A stretch of 64,000 nt of DNA from Ziziphus jujuba. Taxonomy: Eukaryota > Streptophyta > Magnoliopsida > Rosales > Rhamnaceae. Under the pieces are notes generated by a model. It was not told the origin of the DNA, searched no databases, and saw only the letters and a program-made list of their open reading frames with translations. The DNA lies in NCBI RefSeq assembly GCF_031755915.1, contig NC_083386.1:18213001-18277000 (forward strand), given 5' to 3'. Shown in pieces: positions 36,874 through 48,115 of the stretch (its first letter is position 1; each line of letters begins with the position of its first letter). Made by a program: the position numbers and the translations under genes.

Positions 36874-36977
36874 TGATGAGAACCCGACCATACCAGTACA
36901 GTCAATTACTTGCTAAGGTGCTAATCTTATGCAATTGAAGATCAGGCCAATTACTAGAGCTCAAGCTAAGATGTTTA
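36874..36977 (+). repeat. 3' LTR of element X, first segment
   Basis: It begins TGATGAGAACCCGACC and is cut by element Y inside 'gctaagatgttta'. It continues at 41653 and, after the hAT insertion, at 46882-46903. Confidence 0.88.
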
Positions 36978-37881
36978 TGATATGAACCTACATCGACTCA
37001 CGCCTAAACCTGTATTATATTAGCCCAGATCTCAAAACTAAAATACTCACTCTCTAATGGCGTTTTAGGTGTACAAAGAGAACAAAGATAATTCTATCTC
37101 ACAAATAATTTTCTGAATATTACTAAAGGTGTGTTCTTCCTAAAAAATAACCCCTTAAATATGCTAGAGTCACAAAACAATAAACCCTACAAATTTAGGT
37201 TAAAATTGACCACCAAAGAGAAAAGGAAACATGTTGGCCAAAATTCACCTACTTTCCTAAGGTAATTTGGCTAAATTAATTTCTCTATGTTGAATTAGGA
37301 ATTAATTAATTTACAATGAAAATAATAAAATAATAACTTTCCTAAGTTCATTTTTCCAGCATACAAATAAATAGAAACCAAATATAAGACTAATTTTCTA
37401 AAACAAAAAGTTAAAATTAAAGTAGGAAACTAAAATACTATCTTTTTTACTAAGTTATTTAACTTAGGAAAATACAGTAAAGCCAGCAAACAATACAGTA
37501 AAACTGGCAAACTTTCTCTCTCATGTGAACAAGCCCTTGTTTATTGCCTTTGAAGCTGCTTTGAGTTGCTTCCATGACCTCTTAGAGATATGTATTGAAC
37601 CCATGAAGTGTTGGAACCATTTCTTGCTGCCTGGAGTCCATATTTACATGAAAACAGCTATCCGAGTCAGTATTGGCCTTCACCACTTGGATGCTTAAAA
37701 TGGGACCTATATCTTCGGGTACTGACAGGCCCCTTTGAGAATTAATTACACCGTAGATAAAAGAAGCCAGGTTATCCTTAATATCTTAGCTTAAGCCCTA
37801 GTGATCGGACCGATCTTCATTCGTATCAAGTCAGCACCCCAGTGGGTTGTCAGTTGTGCAGTCACTGGTGGATTCTCATCA
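36978..37881 (-). repeat. 3' LTR of element Y
   Basis: Minus strand: starts TGATGAGAATCCACC at 37881 and ends GTTCATATCA at 36978. About 130 bases present in the right-hand copy are missing near 37035. The opening frame encodes DENPPVTAQLTTHWGADLI, then GPITRA-stop-AK. Confidence 0.88.
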
Positions 37882-40800
37882 TTCCCCTCGTCTTGATAAG
37901 GATTTACCCTCAAATCAAATTTATCACCTACAGCAACAGGAGATAAGTCAGCAACATTAAATGTAGCATTAACATTATACTCACTCGGTAAGTCAAGTTT
38001 GTAGGCATTTTAATTAATCTGCTCCAAAACTTAAAAAGGTCCAATCACCAGGCTCAAAGACCACTTGCTTTTTTACCTTGATTAGCACTCCTTGCATATT
38101 GCTCGATCCTCCTCTCAATGTTTGCTTTATTCTTCGCATGAATCTGCTTCACTAAATTGGCTTTTTGTTTCCCATCTAGATTAGCATGTTCACTTAGAGG
38201 TAAAGGTGTTAAATCTAATGGAGTCAAAGGATTTTAACCATAAATAGTCTCAAATGGTGAATGTTTAGTGGTTGAATGCAAAGATCTATTATAAGCAAAT
38301 TCAGCATGTGGCAAACAATCTTTCATGTTCTTAAGTTTCTACTAATTAAAGCTCGTAACAATATAGACAAAGTTCTATTTACTACTTCAGTTTGTCCATC
38401 AATTTGTGGATGACAAGTAGTTGAAAACAAAAGTTTAGTTCCTAACTTATCCCACAAAGTTTTCCAAAACAATTGTTCTAGGCATACTATGCAACCTAAC
38501 AATTTCCTTAAAGAATAAGTTAGCAACATTAGATGCATCATCAATTTTATTACATGCAATAAAATGTGCCATCTTAGAAAATCTATCCACAACAACAAAA
38601 ATTGAATCTTTACCTGTCCTTGACCTAGGTAAACCAAGAATAAAATCCATAGATAAATCCACCCAAGGAAAGGACGGAAAGCATCTTTCACATATTCTCT
38701 CTACATCTCCTTTCATGTTAGACCAATAAAAATGTTCTTTCAGCAAGGATAAAGTCTTTAAAACACCAAAATGACCCATTAAACCACCCCCATGGCCTTC
38801 TCAAGCTAGTAACTCCCTAATACTACAATTAGGCACACAAAATTTATTTTTCCTAAACAAATACCCCTCAATGATGTAAAATTTATTAAAACCATGTTTT
38901 GAACAGGTCTTAAATATTTCTCCAAAGTCATTATCATGCTCATAAAATTCTTTTAATTGTTCAAATCCAAGCAATCTAGCATCTAAAGTAGAAAATAGTA
39001 CATACCTTTAGGATAATGGATCGGCGACCACATTTTCCTTACCCTTTTTGTAGTGGATGGCATAAGGAAATGTTTTAATGAATTCAATCCACTTAGCATG
39101 CCTTCAGTTAAGCTTCCCTTGGCCTTTAATGTGCTTGAAAGATTTATGATCCGTATGAATCACAAATTCTTCTGGCATGAGATAATGCTGCCACGTTTCT
39201 AAAGCCCTCACCATAGCATACATCTCTTTGTTGTTAGTCGGATAGCTTAGTACAGCTCCATTTAATTTCTCACTAAAGTAGGCTATAGGTCTTCCTTCTT
39301 GCATTAAGACAGCTCCAATACCTACACCCAAAGCATTACATTCAATTTCAAAAATTTCTTCAAAGTTAGGCAAAATTAGTAAAGGTGCATTAGGTAATTT
39401 TTCTCTCAACAAATTAAAAGATTTATCTTGCGCTTCCCCCCATTTATAGCCAATATTCGTCTTCACAACTGTCATCAAAGGCACTGCAATGATTCTAAAA
39501 TCCTTGACAAATCATCAGTAGCACCTAGCCAAACCATGAAAGCTCCTCACTTGGGTAATGGAGGTAAGTTTCAGCCACTCTTAGATTGCTTGCACCTTGG
39601 ATTAATCAACTTTTATACCTGCAGCACTTACTACAAATCCTACAAAAACCAACTTATCTTTACAAAGTCACACTTTTTCAAGTTAGCGAACAACCTTTCC
39701 TTCCTAATAATATTTAACACTTGCCTTAGATATTCTACATGCGCATCTAGATGCCTACTACATTTGTATTATCAAAATAAACAACAACAAATTTTCCAAT
39801 GAATGGTCGCATAACATGATTCATTAATCTCATGAAGGTACTAGGTGCATTAGTTCAACCAAAAGGCATTACGAACCACTCATACAATCCATACTTAGTT
39901 TTAAATGAGATTTTTCATTTATCACCCTCTTTCATTGTAATTTGATGATATCCACTCCTATGATCAATTTTAGTAAACATGAATGCACCATGTAATTCAT
40001 CTAACATATCATTTAACCTAGGAATTGGATGCCTATATTTAATGGTAGTATTATTTATAACTCTACAATCTACACATATATACCATGAACCATCTTTCTT
40101 AAGTACTAACAAAACAGGGACAGCACATGGACTCATACTCTCACGAATGTATCCTTGATCAAGCAACTCACTTACCTGCCTTTGTAACTCCTTTGTCTCC
40201 TCGGGATTACTTCTATATGCAAGTCTATTTGGTATGGCAGCCCCTAGGACAAAGTTAATTTGATGTTCAACCCCTCTAATAGGTGGTAATCCATTTGGAA
40301 TCTCTTCCGGAAAGACATCTTCAAAATCTTTCAAGAGAGAAAAAGTTGAACTTGGAAATTCAAGTTCTTCAAGGTTAGCTTGATCATTTAAATAAGCTTC
40401 TTTAAAAATCATAACCATCAATGGTTGTTTAGTTAAAATAGCTTTATTTACATCACCAAGACTAATATAAAATTTTTTATTTTTCCTCTCTTTTCTGTCT
40501 CTTTCTTTCTTTCTCTCAGTTTGGCCCTCACTCTCAGCTTTTTCAATCTTACTCACACTCTTGGGTTTCTCTCCCTCTCTCACTCTGCTCTCAGCCTTTT
40601 CATGGTTTTTCCATTCAATTTGAGTCTTAGAATGCTTACCTTGAATAGCAAGCTCTGACATATCTTCTTGGATTGATGGTGAAGCCGTAGGTGCCATACT
40701 AGCTTTCTCTTTGAGCTTTTTGGGTTCCTTCCTTTGTTGTATTTGTAATTGATCTCTGTATACATCCTTAGGAGTCAATGGCTCTAGGTTGACCTTCTTT

Positions 40801-41393
40801 CCCTTAAAAACAATAGAATTTTCTCGACCATAATGAATAGCATCTTTATCAAATTGCCATGGTCTACCTAATAGAATATGTCCGGCATGCATAGGCACTA
40901 CATCACACAAAACAACATCCACATGTTTATCTATGCTAAATTTTACTTTAACTTGTTTATTCACTTTCATCTCACCACTATCATTAAGCCATTGTAATTT
41001 ATAAGGTTTGAGATGTTTAATTGTTGCTAAGCCTAATTTATTAACCACAATGTTACTAGTTACATTTGTACAACTTCCACTATCAATTATCATACTACAA
41101 ATCTAACATTGGATTTCACATTGGGTGTGGAAGATATTTTCCCTTTGAACTTGATCGTCATCCTTGTATACAGCCAAAACTCTCCTAGAAACCAAATTTA
41201 ATTCGATATTGGGTGCATGTAGAGTCTCGGCTTCATCCTCAAGGTCTTCTTCTTCTTGCTCGGTTTCATCTCCACTTTCCTCACTTTTTGATTCTAGCTC
41301 ACCATTACCCTTTAACACCATGATCTTCTATTCGGGCATTGGCTAGCAATGCTTACTCATCCCTGGCACTTAAAACATACAATTTCTCTAGAC
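37882..41393 (-). pseudogene. Element Y gag end and pol, degraded
   Basis: From the right: a zinc-knuckle remnant (about 41390-41330), an acidic linker (41321-41103), and protease MIIDSG from 41093 continuing open through a long charged linker into RT (PPIRGVEHQINF near 40285) to about 39915, a 392-residue frame. The RT site reads YFDN instead of YFDD (about 39775). RNase H lies at 39484-39104 ([27 protein letters not shown]). Integrase has [11 protein letters not shown] and [21 protein letters not shown] (about 38660-38600). Two small deletions remove the second zinc cysteine pair (after ERICERC) and the second catalytic Asp (after PRTIV). Inactive. Confidence 0.85.
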
Positions 41394-41397
41394 CTTT

Positions 41398-41652
41398 AAT
41401 ATTATTCGGAAAATTAATTATGAGATAGAATTCTCTTTGTTCTCTTTAAGCACCTAAAACACCATTAAAGAGTGGGTGTTTTTGTTTTGACTTATCAATA
41501 GGACTTTCATAACCTATTGTGGCATCTTCATTATACCAAGACTTTTAATCACAAGTTGGTTAGGGGTTGAGGTCATTCCATTAAAATCTGAACTTAATTG
41601 AGATCCGGGCTAATATAATACAGGTTTAGGTGCGTGTCGACCTAGGTTCATA
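41398..41652 (+). repeat. Plus-oriented LTR 3' segment at right end of Y
   Basis: It starts 'aatattattcggaaaattaa' and runs to GACCTAGGTTCATA, matching the LTR end of V and the solo LTR in plus orientation. It is joined to the Y gag zinc-knuckle region at about 41394. It forms a ~250-bp inverted repeat with 36978-37135. Confidence 0.85.
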
Positions 41653-42384
41653 TTTAAGGATAATCTTGTTAGCTTCATACAAAATGTAATTAAATCTCAA
41701 GTGTATTAATATCTGAAGATTCTAAGCCTATGTTGAGCATCCAACTTGTGAAGGCAGAAATGGACCCAGGAAGCTGTTTGGCACGGGGAAGGAGTTTACT
41801 TGCATTCCAAGTAAGCTTTGATCATTCCAATCAATGGAAACCTGTGGGGACCAGTTCTAATCCTATTGGGCATTCTATGTGGCATGTTGGATCAGATTTG
41901 GAGCTTAAATTAGCTAGAGATTCGACAATGACAGCTTATTGGGAAAACTAGTCAACTTCTTTCCAAATCTGAAATTTGACTTTTGTTTTAGGAAATAATC
42001 TTTTTTTTTAATTTAATTATTTGATGGAAAAATTAATTTAGGAATGTTGAATTTTAATATTTCTGATTTTAAATTAATTAATTCCTGTTTAGAAATTAAG
42101 GAATTAATTAATACAAATTAGATTAGGAAAGACATGTGAGAATCGGCCACATCGTTCTTTTTAACTATATTGGCCGGTTTTACCTATTGTTTTTAAGGTT
42201 TTATTTCCTTGTAACTTCAGCCTATTTAAAGGCTTATTTTCTCAATAAATGGTACTACTTTTGTTCCTTTAGAAAATATACCAAGGTTTCTATTAACAAG
42301 TTGATTAGGGGTCAAGGTGGCCATTAGAATCTGAACTTAATTTCAATCCAGATTAATTTAATATGGGTTTAGGAGCAAGTCGAC
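41653..42384 (+). repeat. 3' LTR of element X, second segment
   Basis: It continues from 36977 ('aaggataatcttgttagcttc') through the LTR body to 'gagcaagtcgac', where the hAT transposon enters. It includes the shared 'aattaattcctg' AT-rich block. Confidence 0.88.
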
Positions 42385-42397
42385 TAGGAATGGCAAT
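42385..42397 (+). repeat. Left terminal inverted repeat of hAT
   Basis: TAGGAATGGCAAT pairs with the inverse of 46869-46881 (TAGGAATGTCAAC) with two mismatches. Confidence 0.9.
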
Positions 42398-42979
42398 TTG
42401 ACCTACACAAACTGTAACCCGCAGTGCACTACCCCTAATGAGGCAGTTTTTCCATGACAAATCGGGGTTGCGGGGTGGGTTCAAGTCTATTATTTAAAAC
42501 CTGAATTGAGGCCGGACCGGGCTCGGGGAATAAAAGCCCCGACCCGATATATATAGATATATATATATATATATATATTTATTTTTCATATGGTTTCATT
42601 AAACCCTAACAAAAAAACAGCCCTTATGTCATTCCCTTCCTTTTGCCATCACCTTCACCGTACAAAGACAAAAAGCTGCTGCCACACCAATCCATTCACC
42701 AAGCAGCTGCCGGTGCCACCAAGCTACTGCCAAGCTTACTTGTCGCTTGTATCAATGGCATTTCTCTACTTCACAAGCTTGCACTCTGTTTCTTGCGACT
42801 TAGTGGTTCAAATCCAAGTGAGGTTTGCTTTCTTGGTTCTTCTTCTTCTTCTATCAATTGAGGTTTGCTTTCTTGGTTCTTATTTTTGCTATATAATTTT
42901 TTTAGAATGCGTTATTTGGACTACCGCACCAATATAAAATTTAAATCTACAAGACCATTAGCTTCTATAGGTATGGGTA

Positions 42980-43390
42980 CCCACTTAATCTTCCACTGTC
43001 TGCTTTCCAATATATGGTTCTAAACTAAACAAAATAATTCTGTTTCTACTCTCCCACTTGCATGGGTCTTCCTTTGCCAAAAATGTCAGCAACTACGTTC
43101 TTAGCATCACTATACCAAATAATCCTTTCCCAATTTAGTTCATAAGCCATCTCAACCTCCCAAGTTAAAGCATTGAGCTCAGCTAACTTCGGAGATGATT
43201 TAGAACCCAAGCAGGACTTCAAAAAAACAAGCCTCTCTTCATATTCACATACCACCATTGCCGGGGCTGAATATCCACCACGAATCCCTGCATCAGTGTC
43301 TATCTTCAACCACCCCTAAGGTGGGGCTTCCCAAGCAACTTCTCTGTTCGCCACAACCTCAATTCCTGGTTGATCCTGACCCCACCCAAA
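42980..43390 (-). pseudogene. LINE-type RNase H fragment inside hAT
   Basis: The minus-strand frame reads EVVANREVAWEAPP-stop-GWLKIDTDAG, then SPKLAELNALTWEVEMA, then IIWYSDAKNVV. This is the plant RNase H (RVT_3-like) pattern: W-PP-x-GWLK(I/L)N-x-D at the start, AE-x-x-AL in the middle and a late S-D. Such domains end many plant non-LTR retrotransposons and also exist as stand-alone host proteins. One stop (about 43317) and the missing first half make it non-functional. It lies antisense to the transposase, upstream of its first recognisable exon. Confidence 0.72.
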
Positions 43391-43651
43391 AACTTTCTTA
43401 GAAGTCAGGCATGAGAACAAATGTGAAAAAGAAATTAATAAATATGTGTGAATAATTAATATGACTTTCTGCTTAAAATGATTGAGTAATTAAAATGAAT
43501 AAACTTTATGTTTTTTTTTTTCAAATTCATTAAATTTCCTCTTTACGATGCCATCATGGTTGCATAGATAATTCTCTATTTGGCTTTGATTTTAGTTTAT
43601 TATTCTTCATTTTCATACCATAGATGGGTATTCTTAGTTCTTTATGTATAT

Positions 43652-44060
43652 AGAAGTTCTTTACCTTTGCCGCCACTAAAATTCCGAAACTCTTGAGGCC
43701 CATCTTTACCAAAGTGTTTATCAATAAAAATATAAAAGTTAAAAATAAATAAATAAAAGAAAAAGAGTTTTCTTTCAGAAAAAGTTGAGCAAGCCATTTT
43801 CATCTGGTTTGTTGCATATTTACTCATTATACAGAAGTCTAGAACTCTTTACCTTTACTATCACCAAACTATGAAATTAATGTTTGACCCAAACATATGT
43901 GACCCAACTTACAAGAGTGTGGAACTCTCAAGGCCCATCTTCGTGGAGTGTTTATCAATAAAAATATAAAAATTAAAAAAAAAAAAGGAAAAAGAATTTT
44001 CTTTAAGAACAAGTAGAGCAAGCCATTTTCATCCAGTCTATTGCATATTTACTCATTATG
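43652..44060 (+). repeat. Tandem duplication (~180-225 bp) upstream of transposase ATG
   Basis: Copy 1 (43652-43830) and copy 2 (43833-44060) share 'ctttacctttgc/act', 'ggcccatctt', 'tttatcaataaaaatata' and the closing 'gcatatttactcattat'. Copy 2 has about 45 extra bases near 43875-43920. Confidence 0.82.
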
Positions 44061-44838
44061 CTAATTTTTTTTAAAGGTAAATTATGGCCGAAGTTAGTGG
44101 TTCGACAGCAAATGTCAATCCACCTTCAATTGGAAGCAATCCACATGACAAGGATCAAGCATCATCAACACATGTTAGCAACAGTTCGACTCCAATTAAT
44201 ACTCCTCAAGAAATACCTAGTCAAGAAGAGCAAACTCCAATAGAGGTATGTGATGAGGATAATAGTCAAGTAATTGGGAAAAAAAATTGATTTCGGTTGT
44301 GTGGAATCATTTTAACAAGGTAAAGATAGATAGGGTGGATAAGGCCGTATGTAATTATTGTAGCAAGAAACTAAGAGGAGAGAGTAGAAATGGAACAAGA
44401 CATTTACATGATCATTTTAAAAGGCGTCCTCTTCGAACACAAAAGGATATTAGGCAATCAATATTGAATCCTACTAAAGATGCCGGTGGGATAGTTAAAG
44501 TTGGCACATAGACTTTTGACCAAGAGAGTTCTAGTAAAGAGTTGCAAACATGATAGTTTTGCATGAGTATCCTCTTTCAATAGTTGAGCAGTATGGATTT
44601 AGGAGGTTTATGAATACGGTTCAATCATTGTTTAAAGTGGTTTCTCATACCACAATTAGGAATGATATCTTTAAATGATATGATTATGAAAAATCCAAAA
44701 CAATGGAATTCTTAGAGAAGAATTATAGTAAAGTTGTAATTACTATGGATATGTGGACATGCAACAAAATATAGGCTTCATGGCTACTATCGCACATTTC
44801 ATTGGTGATAATTTGACACTTCAAAGTCAAATTATAAG

Positions 44839-44944
44839 GTACATTAAAAGTTTATATATTAGATTTCATATTTATTAGATTGTTTTATACATATAAGTCA
44901 AATTAGTTTAGTTTATTATAACTATCTACTATTATTTTTTGTAG
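44839..44944 (+). other. Predicted intron in hAT transposase
   Basis: GTACATTAAAAG...TTTTTGTAG. Joining ATAAG to GTTTGTATATG restores the reading QSQIIR-FVYVPCPHT, the expected continuous transposase sequence. Confidence 0.85.
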
Positions 44945-46212
44945 GTTTGTATATGTGCCTTGTCCACATACTTTCGAGGTTCTTTGTGATGTTTTTATGG
45001 ATTGCATGTTAGATTGGAATATAGATAGTAAGCTTTCCACTTTGACCTTAGACAATTGTAGCACAAATGATGCTTTGGTCAATCTTCTTTCAGATAAGCT
45101 TCCTAATTCTTCACTTTTGTTAAGTGGTCAATTTTTCCATATACGGTATGGTGAACATATATTGAATTTGATTGTGAAAGATGGTTTGGAAATAATTTGT
45201 GGAAGTATTGAAAAAATTCATGAAAGTGTTTATTTTTGGATAGCAACACAAAAAAGAGAGGAAAAATTCTCAGAATGTGTTTGTCAATTGAAAATTTATT
45301 GTGATAATAAGTTGGTACTTGATTGTAAAACTAGATGAAATTCTACATATTTGATGCTTGCTACTACTTTGAAATATAGGACTGTTTTCCTCGTTTGAAA
45401 CAACGAGAGTCACTATATAAATATTTGCCTAGTGATCAAGATTAGGATTTAGCCAAAGAGATTTGTGAAAGGCTAGAATTGTTTTATGAAGTGACTAAAA
45501 TATTTTCAGGAACAAAGTATCCTACAGCTAATCTTTTTTCTTCACATATTTGTGAGATTAGGATGTCAATTTGTGATTGGCTAACATCTTCTTATGAGGA
45601 AATTATATTGATGGCCTCGGGTATGATATCTAAATTTGAAAAATATAGGAGTGAAACACATGGAATAATGGCTATAGCAACTCTGTTAGATCCAAGGTAT
45701 AAAATGAAAATGATAGAATATTATTTTCCTTTGATCTATGGGGATGAAGGTGTGCATAAAATATCTATTGTACGTCAAATTTACTATGATTTGGTGAAAG
45801 AATATCAATCAAAGAGCAATTTGAGTGCAAATGTTCCAAGTGTTTCATCTTCCCAACCCAATGTGCTTCTATCTGAAAAAAAAAGATCATTTGGCAAAAT
45901 TTGATTTAGTTGTTTCAAGTACCACTAATGTTGATCATGTTAAATCTGAAATTGACCATTACTTGGAGAAGTCGGTTTTGCCTAGATTTAATGACTTTCA
46001 TATACTGGCATAGCAGAAAGTAAATGCAATGAAGTATCCTACTTTGCATAATATTGCAAGAGATATTTTAGCTATTCCAGTATCTACTATTGCATCTGAG
46101 TCTACATTCAGTACTGGTGGAAGATTTGTAAGTCCACATCGAAGTAGACTTCATCCTAAAACTGTGGAAGCTTTTATGTGTGCACAAGATTGGTTATGGG
46201 CTGAAGTTAATG

Positions 46213-46294
46213 GTATGAAAAATTAAATTTTATATTTTTTCATCTTAAATATTTTTTGTATTTATTGTTAACTAATTTGTCTTATTTTTGTTAG
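46213..46294 (+). other. Predicted intron in hAT transposase C-terminus
   Basis: GTATGAAAAATT...TTTTGTTAG. Splicing joins EVN to ASSYVKPCSSTISDIEINEE, a typical acidic C-terminal tail; a further intron at 46354-46444 precedes the final TAA. Confidence 0.65.
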
Positions 46295-46868
46295 CTTCAT
46301 CATATGTTAAACCTTGTTCTTCTACTATAAGTGACATAGAAATTAATGAGGAGGTATATTGGATTTATTTATTACAAAAAGTGTTTACATTTAATTGTTA
46401 AAAAAATTATTGATATTATTTAATACTTTTGTTTATTTTTGTAGTAATCAACTCTTACGGAACATTCTTCCATGGAGACTTAAGGAAATAAAAAGTAAAA
46501 TTTTATTTTGTGTGTGGTTTTTTATAAACTTTATGTTTATATATTGCATTGTATTTTTTTAAGAATGTATTTTATTATAATTGTAAATTTGGACTTTTAT
46601 GTATTCTTTTGTATTTTTATTTTAGACCTTGATGCATTTTATTGTAATTTTATTGCATTTTAATCACTTTATTTATTTTTCATTTACAAGAAAATTCTTT
46701 TATATCAATTATAAAAAAAGTAGGAAAAAATCGTCTCATCCCATCCCCGATAGGGGAATCCCCATCCCTGCCCCGCATCTAAAGAAATGGGGAAAACTTC
46801 GAGGATGGGATGGTAAATTCCCCGCGGGGATGGGGATGGAATTATAAAAACCGGCCCCGTCCCGCCCC

Positions 46869-46881
46869 GTTGACATTCCTA
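46869..46881 (-). repeat. Right terminal inverted repeat of hAT
   Basis: GTTGACATTCCTA, the inverse of the left terminus, followed by the duplicated AAGTCGAC. Confidence 0.9.
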
Positions 46882-47043
46882 AAGTCGACCTAGATTTGTA
46901 TCAAGTGGTGTCGAGTGGTACCCAACATCCCAAGGACCACTCTGACGGGGAGATTCAAGAGAGAAACATGCAAATGGTTGCCTTGATGTCTCAATGATGC
47001 CAATGCTAACAACAGTCATCCTTGCCATGGAGGGGGTAGCTGA

Positions 47044-48115
47044 TGATATGAACTTAGGTCGGCACACGCCTTAACCCATATTATATTAGTCCGGATCTCA
47101 AGTAAGTTCAAGTTGTTATGGAAAAACCTTAATCCCTAATCAACCTATGATTAGAAACCTTGGTATAATAAAGACACCACAATAGGTGATGGATATCCTA
47201 TTGATATGTCAAAACTGAAACACTACTCTCTAATGGTGTTTTAGGTGCTCAAAGAGAACAAAAACAAATTTAATCTCACAAAATAAATTTTGAATATTAT
47301 TGAAAGTGTGTTCTTCCTAAAAAATGAGCCCTTAAATAGGCAAGATTCACAAACAATAAAATCCCAAAAAACTAAAGCAAAAACCGGCCAAACATGTTGT
47401 TTCCTAAAGGTGGCCGAATTTTCTCTTTCATTTCCTAACCTAATTTGGATTAATTAATTCCTTTATTTTGAATTAGGAATTAATTAATTTGCAATGAAAA
47501 TAATAAAATAATAAATTTCCTAAGTTGATTTGTCCAGCAAATAAATAAATAAAAACCAAATAGAAGACTAATTGCCTAAAACAAAAAATAGAAATCAAAT
47601 TAGAAAACTAAAACACTATCTCTTTGACTAAGCTATCTTTGACCAATCTTTGACCAATTTAAGCTCCAAATCAGCTTCCGTATGCCTTGTTGGATGCCAA
47701 ATAGGATTTCCACACATTTCCCTTGCTTGGATCAAAGAGAAAAGTCCAATTCATCAAAATACAGCAAAACCAGCCAACTTTCTCTCTCATGTGCTCAAGC
47801 CCTTTTTGATTGCCTTTGAAGCTTCCTTGACTTGATTCCATGACCTCTTAAAGATATGTATCAAATCCATGTAGTGTTGGAAACATTTCTTACTGTCCGG
47901 AATCCATATTTGCACGAAAACAGCTACTCAAGGTCCGTATCGGCCTTCACCACTTGGATGCTTAAAACGGGTCTTATGTCTTCGGGTAGTGAAAACCCCT
48001 TTGAGAATTAATTACTCCCTAGATAAAAACAGCCAGATTGTCCTTAAATCTCATAGCTTGAGCCCTAATAATCGGCCCGGTCTTCATCCGTACCAAGTCA
48101 GCATCCCAGCTGGTT
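47044..48115 (-). repeat. 3' LTR of element W, start deleted
   Basis: The LTR body matches 51550-52680. The LTR start (TGATGAGAA) and the polypurine tract are missing; pol runs directly into the LTR-encoded tail at about 48115-48135. Confidence 0.82.

Larger units (their letters stand above)
36978..41652 (-). mobile_element. CRM-like element Y with inverted LTR ends
   Basis: Left LTR and coding region lie on the minus strand, but the right end is a plus-strand LTR 3' segment (about 41398-41652). Hence both outer edges are the LTR 3' terminus: TGATATGAACCTAC on the left and, inverted, GACCTAGGTTCATA on the right. X's LTR reads through when Y is removed (gatgttta / ttta-aggataatc). The flanks share TTTA, with the last few LTR bases lost on the right. 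The gag start, leader, primer site and LTR start are absent on the right side. Confidence 0.8.
44084..46447 (+). pseudogene. hAT transposase gene, four exons, degraded
   Basis: The ATG at 44084 starts a Ser/Thr-rich N-terminus. A frameshift at the A-run 44279-44286 leads into a BED zinc finger (44290-44430: VVWNHFNKV, C-x2-C in VCNYCSKK, H...H in RHLHDHFK). The catalytic region includes YSKVVITMDMWT (44725-44760), then, after intron 44839-44944, VPCPHTFEVL, LTLDNCSTNDA and HILNLIVKDGL. LLDPRYKM lies near 45690. A second frameshift sits at the A-run near 45878-45887. The dimerisation domain has YPTLHNIARDILAIPVS, then ESTFSTGGR (46032-46120). Introns 46213-46294 and 46354-46444 have GT-AG ends. 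Stops near 45336, 45445 and 46012 fit lost TGG codons. It would excise and reinsert the element. Confidence 0.88.
42385..46881 (+). mobile_element. hAT transposon (4.5 kb), TSD AAGTCGAC
   Basis: The 8-bp duplication AAGTCGAC occurs at 42377-42384 and 46882-46889. Terminal inverted repeats are TAGGAATGGCAA (left) and TAGGAATGTCAAC (right, inverted), followed by GC-rich subterminal regions with CCCCG/CGGGG motifs (42457-42545 and 46735-46870). Inside are a degraded transposase gene with introns, an antisense RNase H fragment and a tandem duplication. The 8-bp duplication and BED-plus-dimerisation-domain transposase place it in the hAT superfamily, close to the Ac / RICESLEEPER type. Confidence 0.95.
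19933..46903 (+). mobile_element. CRM-like gypsy element X with four nested insertions, TSD AGTGG
   Basis: The left end TGATGAGAACCTACCC (19933) and right end GATTTGTATCA (46903) are the family LTR termini. AGTGG flanks both sides (19928-19932 and 46904-46908), and the host LTR D reads through once X is removed. Inside are an Athila-like fragment, a copia element, CRM-like element Y and a hAT transposon. X's own sequence is a truncated 5' LTR, gag, protease, RT, RNase H, integrase and a 3' LTR in three pieces (36874-36977, 41653-42384, 46882-46903). Confidence 0.9.

Noticed and set aside
42590..42937. 115-residue frame with hydrophobic stretches, possibly a secreted or membrane protein
   Set aside because: It lies in the hAT leader, contains a short repeat ('gaggtttgctttcttggttctt' type, 42820-42880), and has no recognisable domain.
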